Assembly (NCBI RefSeq): GCF_001053185.1
Contig: NZ_CSTD01000004.1
Coordinates: forward strand, 1 to 64,000
DNA length: 64,000 bases
Reading direction: 5' to 3'
From: Mycobacterium bohemicum DSM 44277
Lineage (GTDB): Bacteria > Actinomycetota > Actinomycetes > Mycobacteriales > Mycobacteriaceae
The notes under the pieces are model-generated. The model saw nothing but the letters and a program-made list of their open reading frames with translations, did not search any database and had not been told where the DNA came from. Below are positions 60,256 through 64,000 of this stretch, piece by piece; within the stretch, counting starts at the first letter, position 1; each line of letters begins with the position of its first letter. Made by a program: the position numbers and the translations under genes.

Positions 60256-60573
60256 TTATCGCCAACTCGCCGGCAAGTCCGTGAGGTGGTTCGGGCAGTA
60301 GTCCTGGACCGCCAGGGACATGACGTTTCGTGCGCTCTCGGCCGACAACTTGGCGCGCAAGACCATGAACGCGTATTCAGCCGGCTGGTACCCCTGGTCG
60401 CGGCCAGCCGGATCGTCCATCAGTTGGCAGGCCTGCTGCTCCTGCGCGGCGGTGTCGGCGCGGGCGGCGGGCGCGGGGAGCAGGAGGCCGGCCAGCATCA
60501 GTGCGCCTGCTGCGACGCCCGGGACGATCCCCACCGGTGATCCCTCCTCCCGCGTGCGCGCTGTCGTCGTCAT
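60256..60573 (-). CDS. Small secreted DUF732 protein
   Basis: This 105-residue exported protein has a signal peptide (GVAAGALMLAGLLLPAPAARA, cleaved near ARADT) and a DUF732 domain with cysteines in EQQACQLMDD and VQDYCPNHLT. It is the second DUF732 gene here, the other being 3 kb away at 57443, and shares only the family pattern with it. The start ATG at 60573 was chosen for the positively charged N terminus (MTTTARTREE). No function can be stated. Confidence 0.82.
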   Translation of the reverse strand: MTTTARTREEGSPVGIVPGVAAGALMLAGLLLPAPAARADTAAQEQQACQLMDDPAGRDQGYQPAEYAFMVLRAKLSAESARNVMSLAVQDYCPNHLTDLPASWR

Positions 60574-60743
60574 GGTATCCGCGTCGAGCCTGCGGTGAAG
60601 GCGCCGAGCCTGAACACAGATCGGGATTCGACTGCCGGACGCGGCGTGTACGCAGTCTCGGCGCGCGGATGGCGGTCTCGAAGCGCTGACTCACGCGGTG
60701 AAAATCGCCCCGCAAGCGCCCCCAGCAATCTAACCTGAACGAC

Positions 60744-61019
60744 ATGAGAACCACGGTAAAACTGGCGCTACCGGCCGTGACCTTCGCGTTCGGGGTCGGA
60801 CTCCTCTCGGGCATCGCCCACCCGCAAACGGCGAAGGCCGACGCCTGCGCCGACGTCGGCGGCCGCGTCGTGAGCGTCGGCGGCTGCACCGACCCGGCCC
60901 GCTGGGGGAACTGGGTTCTGCCCGCCGGGGCGATGACGGTCCCGCCGCCCGGCGCGCCGCCGCCCTGTTACACCCCGTCGGGCGAGCCGTATTGGACGCC
61001 ACCGGGCGAACCCTGCTGA
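60744..61019 (+). CDS. Small secreted hypothetical protein
   Basis: The 91-residue product has a clear signal peptide (MRTTVKLALPAVTFAFGVGL, cleaved near AKADA). The mature part of about 58 residues has four cysteines (CADV, GGCTD, PPCYTP, GEPC) and a Pro-rich repeat-like tail (TVPPPGAPPP, TPSGEPYWTPPGEP). Two disulfides are likely. No homologous family is recognised. It reads opposite to its riboflavin neighbours and has its own promoter region of about 170 bases. Confidence 0.72.
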   Translation: MRTTVKLALPAVTFAFGVGLLSGIAHPQTAKADACADVGGRVVSVGGCTDPARWGNWVLPAGAMTVPPPGAPPPCYTPSGEPYWTPPGEPC

Positions 61020-61073
61020 CGGGCGGAGCCGGCACCTTCGGTGCGCCGAGCGGCGCGCCATCGGGACCCTAGC

Positions 61074-61676
61074 TCAGCTGGTCGCCATCAGCCGCTCGAC
61101 GTACTTGGCGATCACGTCCACCTCGAGGTTCACCCGCGTCCCCACCGGGGCGCGCCCGAGGGTGGTCAGCTCCCGCGTGGTGGGGATTAGGGAGACCTCG
61201 AACCAGTCGCGGGGTTCGGCGCCGAGGTCGGAGACCGTCAGCGAAATCCCGTCCACGGTGATCGACCCCTTCTCGACGACGTAGCGGGCCACTGCCGCGG
61301 GGATCTCGATGCGCACGACCTCCCAGTGCTCGGACGGAGCGCGGGCCACCACCTCCCCGGTGCCGTCGACGTGCCCCTGAACGATGTGCCCCCCGAGCCG
61401 GCTGTTGACCGCCGCGGCGCGCTCCAGGTTCACGCGGCCGCCGATCTCCAACTGCCCCAGGTTTGACCGGTTCAGCGTCTCGGCCATCACGTCGGCGGTG
61501 AACTGGCCACCCGGCAGCAGCTCGGCGACCGTCAGGCACACCCCGTTGACGGCGATCGAATCGCCGTGGCCGGCGTCGGCCGTCACGACGGGCCCGCGAA
61601 TGGTCAGGCGCGCGGCGTCGGCGAGGACGTCCCGGCCGGTGACCTCACCGAGTTCCTCGACAATTCCGGTGAACAT
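61074..61676 (-). CDS. ribC: Riboflavin synthase, alpha chain
   Basis: This 200-residue riboflavin synthase makes riboflavin from two lumazines. The duplicated lumazine-binding barrels each have a G.(D/H)-type motif: [10 protein letters not shown] at the start, [16 protein letters not shown] in the first, and [16 protein letters not shown] in the second. The N-terminal barrel ends in [14 protein letters not shown]. It is named ribC in M. tuberculosis and ribE elsewhere. Start ATG at 61676, divergent from lprG. RibG was not found in the window. Confidence 0.95.
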   Translation of the reverse strand: MFTGIVEELGEVTGRDVLADAARLTIRGPVVTADAGHGDSIAVNGVCLTVAELLPGGQFTADVMAETLNRSNLGQLEIGGRVNLERAAAVNSRLGGHIVQGHVDGTGEVVARAPSEHWEVVRIEIPAAVARYVVEKGSITVDGISLTVSDLGAEPRDWFEVSLIPTTRELTTLGRAPVGTRVNLEVDVIAKYVERLMATS

Positions 61677-61747
61677 TGCACCAGGTTAATGGGCCCAGGC
61701 GCGGCCGGGCGCCAACCAGGTTCCCGGGGCCGCTCACCCGGCTCCTC

Positions 61748-61753
61748 TACGAT
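61748..61753 (+). promoter_or_regulatory. -10 box for leaderless lprG mRNA
   Basis: TACGAT matches TANNNT, with seven bases before the lprG ATG at 61761. The sequence and spacing are the same as those before ctaA. No ribosome-binding site precedes lprG. Confidence 0.4.
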
Positions 61754-61760
61754 GCTGGGT

Positions 61761-62474
61761 ATGCAGACCCGCCGCCGACTATCGGCCGTCCTCGCCGCCG
61801 CGTGCCTTGCCACCGCCGTGATCGCCGGCTGCTCGTTCAGCTCCTCGGGTGCCGGCGGGCCGCTACCGGACGCCACGACGTTGGTGAAGCAGTCCGCCGA
61901 CACGACCAAGAACCTCAAGAGCGCCCACCTGGTCCTGACGGTGACCGGCAAGATCCCGGGTCTTCCCGTCAAGAATCTGACCGGCGACCTCACCACGTCG
62001 CCGGCGACCGCCGCAAAGGGCAACGCCCAGCTCACCTACCTCGGGCAGGACATCAGCGCCGACTTCATCGTCGTCGGCGGTGACCTCTACACGAACGCGC
62101 TCAACCCGGGCGACCCGACGATGACCGACGTCGGCCCCGCCTCCCAGGTCTACGACCCCTCGGCTCTGCTGAACCCCGACACCGGGGTGGCCAACGTGCT
62201 GGCGAACTTCAGCGACGCCAAGGCCGAGGGCCGCGACCAGGTCAGCGGCCAGACCACCGTCCGCATCAGCGGGAACGTCTCGGCCGACGCCGTCAACAAG
62301 ATCGCGTCCCCGTTCAAGGCGACCAAGCCGGTCCCCGCCACGGCGTGGATCGTCGAGGGCGGTGACCACCAACTGGCCCAGATCAGCCTGCAGTACAGCC
62401 CGGGCAACAGCGTGCAGATGACCTTGTCGAACTGGGGCCAGCCGGTGCAGGTCTCCAAGCCCGCGGCCAGCTGA
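61761..62474 (+). CDS. lprG: Lipoprotein LprG
   Basis: LprG is the 237-residue lipoprotein that carries triacylated lipids (triacylglycerol, lipoarabinomannan) in the periplasm and works with P55. The signal peptide ends in the lipobox VIAGC, with Cys24 lipidated. The mature part shows the DUF1396-like lipid-binding fold segments [38 protein letters not shown] and [14 protein letters not shown]. Its stop overlaps the P55 start (TGATG), so it is co-translated. Divergent from ribC. Confidence 0.95.
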   Translation: MQTRRRLSAVLAAACLATAVIAGCSFSSSGAGGPLPDATTLVKQSADTTKNLKSAHLVLTVTGKIPGLPVKNLTGDLTTSPATAAKGNAQLTYLGQDISADFIVVGGDLYTNALNPGDPTMTDVGPASQVYDPSALLNPDTGVANVLANFSDAKAEGRDQVSGQTTVRISGNVSADAVNKIASPFKATKPVPATAWIVEGGDHQLAQISLQYSPGNSVQMTLSNWGQPVQVSKPAAS

Positions 62475-64000
62475 TGAGCCGGCTGGCAGGGCGCCGAGTC
62501 GCGATCGGGGCGGGCAGCCTGGCGGTGCTGCTGGGCGCCCTCGACGCCTACGTCGTGGTGACGATCATGCGCGACATCATGCACGACGTAGGCATCCCCA
62601 TTAACCAGCTGCAGCGGATCACCCCGATCGTCACGATGTACCTGCTCGGCTACATCGCGGCCATGCCCCTGCTGGGCAAGGCCTCCGACCGCTTCGGGCG
62701 CAAGCGACTGCTGCAGGTCAGCCTGGCGACGTTCATGCTCGGCTCGGTGATCACCGCGCTCGCGGTGCAGATCGGCAACTTCGACGTGGCCAACGTCAAC
62801 ATGCAGATCATGGGGCACCCGCTGCGGGACCTGGTGATCCTGGGCTACCCGATCCAGAACTTCCACCTGCAGAGCCTGCAGGTGCTGGTCGTCGGCCGCA
62901 CCATCCAAGGCGTCGCCAGCGGCGCGCTTCTGCCGGTCACCCTGGCGCTGGGCGCCGACCTGTGGGCGCAGCGCAACCGCGCGGCCGTGCTCGGCGGCAT
63001 CGGCGCCGCCCAGGAGCTGGGCAGCGTGCTGGGCCCGCTGTACGGGATCTTCATCGTCTTCCTGTTCCGCGACTGGCGCGACGTGTTCTGGATCAACGTG
63101 CCGCTGACGCTGGTCGCGATGGCGCTGATCCAGATCAGCCTGCCGTCGCACGACCGCAGCGAGGCGCCGGAGAAGATCGACCTGGTCGGCGGCGTGCTGC
63201 TGGCGATCACCCTCGGTCTGGCCGTCATCGGGTTGTACAACCCGAACCCGAACGGCCAGCAGGCGCTGCCCGACTACGGGTTGCCGCTGGTGATCGGGGC
63301 GGTCGTGGTGGGGGTGCTGTTCCTGTTGTGGGAGCGGTTCTCGCGCACGCGACTGATCGACCCGCGCGGCGTGCAGTTCCGGCCGTTCCTGGCCGCGATG
63401 GGCGCCTCCTTCGCCGCCGGCGCGGCGTTGATGGTGACGCTGGTGGACGTGGAGCTGTTCGGTCAGGGCGTGCTCGGCCTGGACCAGAACAAGGCCGCCG
63501 GGATGCTGACGTCGTTCCTGATCGCGCTGCCGATCGGGGCGCTGCTGGGAGGTTTCATCGCCACCCGGGTCGGCGACCGGGCGGTGGCCCTGGTCGGGCT
63601 GCTCATCGCCGCCGGGGGCTACCTGCTGATTTCGCACTGGCCGGCCGACCTGCCCCACTACCGGCACAGCTTCTTCGGCTTGTTCAGCGTGCCCGCGATG
63701 AACAACGACCTGATGATCGGTGGCGTCGCCGTCAACAACGACCTGCTGATCGCGGGCCTGGGCCTGGGGCTGGTGATCGGGCCGCTGACCTCGGCCGCGC
63801 TGCGCGTGGTCCCCTCGGCCGAGCACGGCATCGCCTCGGCGGCGGTGGTGGTGTCCCGGATGACGGGCATGCTCATCGGCGTGGCGTCGCTCAGCGCGTG
63901 GGGCCTGTACCGCTTCTACCAGATCCTCAACCACAAAAACGCCGCGATCCCGGGCGACGTCAGCAGGGCGGACCGGATCCGGGCGCAGGCGGAAAACGTC
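62474..64000 (+). CDS. p55: MFS transporter P55 (runs off the right edge)
   Basis: P55 is the major facilitator partner of LprG, exporting lipids and affecting drug tolerance and envelope integrity. The 509 visible residues are nearly the whole protein. Helix 1 has [17 protein letters not shown], the A-type motif is [15 protein letters not shown] and the helix-5 segment is [20 protein letters not shown]. Compared with the M. tuberculosis protein as I recall it, there is an extra loop of about 28 residues (from [10 protein letters not shown] to NFHLQSLQ) before [15 protein letters not shown] short duplicated stretch ([20 protein letters not shown]) lies late in the protein. The start ATG at 62474 shares one base with the lprG stop. 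Confidence 0.93.
   Translation, partial: MSRLAGRRVAIGAGSLAVLLGALDAYVVVTIMRDIMHDVGIPINQLQRITPIVTMYLLGYIAAMPLLGKASDRFGRKRLLQVSLATFMLGSVITALAVQIGNFDVANVNMQIMGHPLRDLVILGYPIQNFHLQSLQVLVVGRTIQGVASGALLPVTLALGADLWAQRNRAAVLGGIGAAQELGSVLGPLYGIFIVFLFRDWRDVFWINVPLTLVAMALIQISLPSHDRSEAPEKIDLVGGVLLAITLGLAVIGLYNPNPNGQQALPDYGLPLVIGAVVVGVLFLLWERFSRTRLIDPRGVQFRPFLAAMGASFAAGAALMVTLVDVELFGQGVLGLDQNKAAGMLTSFLIALPIGALLGGFIATRVGDRAVALVGLLIAAGGYLLISHWPADLPHYRHSFFGLFSVPAMNNDLMIGGVAVNNDLLIAGLGLGLVIGPLTSAALRVVPSAEHGIASAAVVVSRMTGMLIGVASLSAWGLYRFYQILNHKNAAIPGDVSRADRIRAQAENV

Noticed and set aside
62150..63934. A 594-codon minus-strand frame opposite lprG and P55
   Set aside because: It is rich in His, Gln, Arg and Asp and mirrors the membrane-protein codons of P55.

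Overview
The window is about 64 kb of very G+C-rich chromosomal DNA from a mycobacterium. Gene content, gene order and protein sequence all point to Mycobacterium: RipA, the suf operon with SufR, MptB, the tkt-tal-zwf-opcA-pgl operon, FadD12, WhiA-CuvA-RapZ-UvrC and LprG-P55. From memory, the order matches the Rv1477-to-Rv1410c stretch of M. tuberculosis, read in the opposite direction. The M. tuberculosis neighbours ctpD, trxA, several PE_PGRS genes and the SufB intein are missing. ppc, kimA, a DUF1206 gene and a DUF5666/permease cluster are present instead. That suggests a non-tuberculous species, which I cannot name from the sequence alone.

Layout. 1-1.6 kb: start of ripA and a small membrane-protein gene, both leftward. 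1.8-10.2 kb: aconitase and its TetR regulator, an ABC-F ATPase, EchA12, a thioredoxin and FadE15. 10.2-13.3 kb: an accessory block with two DUF5666 exported proteins around an APC-type permease. 13.3-19.5 kb: the leftward suf operon sufR-B-D-C-S-U-T, almost every junction overlapping or nearly so. 19.6-24 kb: mptB, an ABC exporter and ctaA. 24-27 kb: an ATP-grasp-like gene, qor and ctaB. 27.2-34 kb: the pentose-phosphate operon tkt-tal-zwf-opcA-pgl plus a small coiled-coil gene. 34-39.4 kb: DUF1206, a broken ppc and a KimA-type potassium transporter. 39.4-42.7 kb: gap-pgk-tpiA-secG. 43-47.3 kb: an L,D-transpeptidase and a DUF3556/FAD-oxidoreductase pair. 47.5-52.5 kb: a deletion scar, fadD12, lipO and a WS/DGAT-like acyltransferase. 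52.5-57.4 kb: uvrC-rapZ-cuvA-whiA, with whiA split. 57.4-61.7 kb: riboflavin genes interspersed with small secreted proteins. 61.7-64 kb: lprG-P55, the latter running off the end.

The genes cover several linked functions: Fe-S assembly (suf) with its main client aconitase, heme A synthesis (ctaA, ctaB), NADPH supply, lower glycolysis, and lipid and envelope metabolism. Regulatory sites I can read are an AcnR-type operator before acn, an inverted repeat over the sufR start, an MtrA-like direct repeat before ripA, and several TANNNT boxes placed as for leaderless mRNAs.

The most notable feature is the number of lesions in otherwise conserved genes between 23 and 54 kb. ctaA has a frameshift. 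ppc has lost about 190 codons and carries a short filler at the junction. Two divergent genes at 47.78 kb are fused by a deletion. whiA is split into two overlapping ORFs by a loss of about 31 bases. They may be real gene decay or assembly errors in G+C-rich sequence, and reads would be needed to tell. Two copies of a 60-bp palindromic intergenic element and a separate long palindrome after qor are also present. I did not find a clearly new multi-gene system. No intergenic gap exceeds 300 bases.
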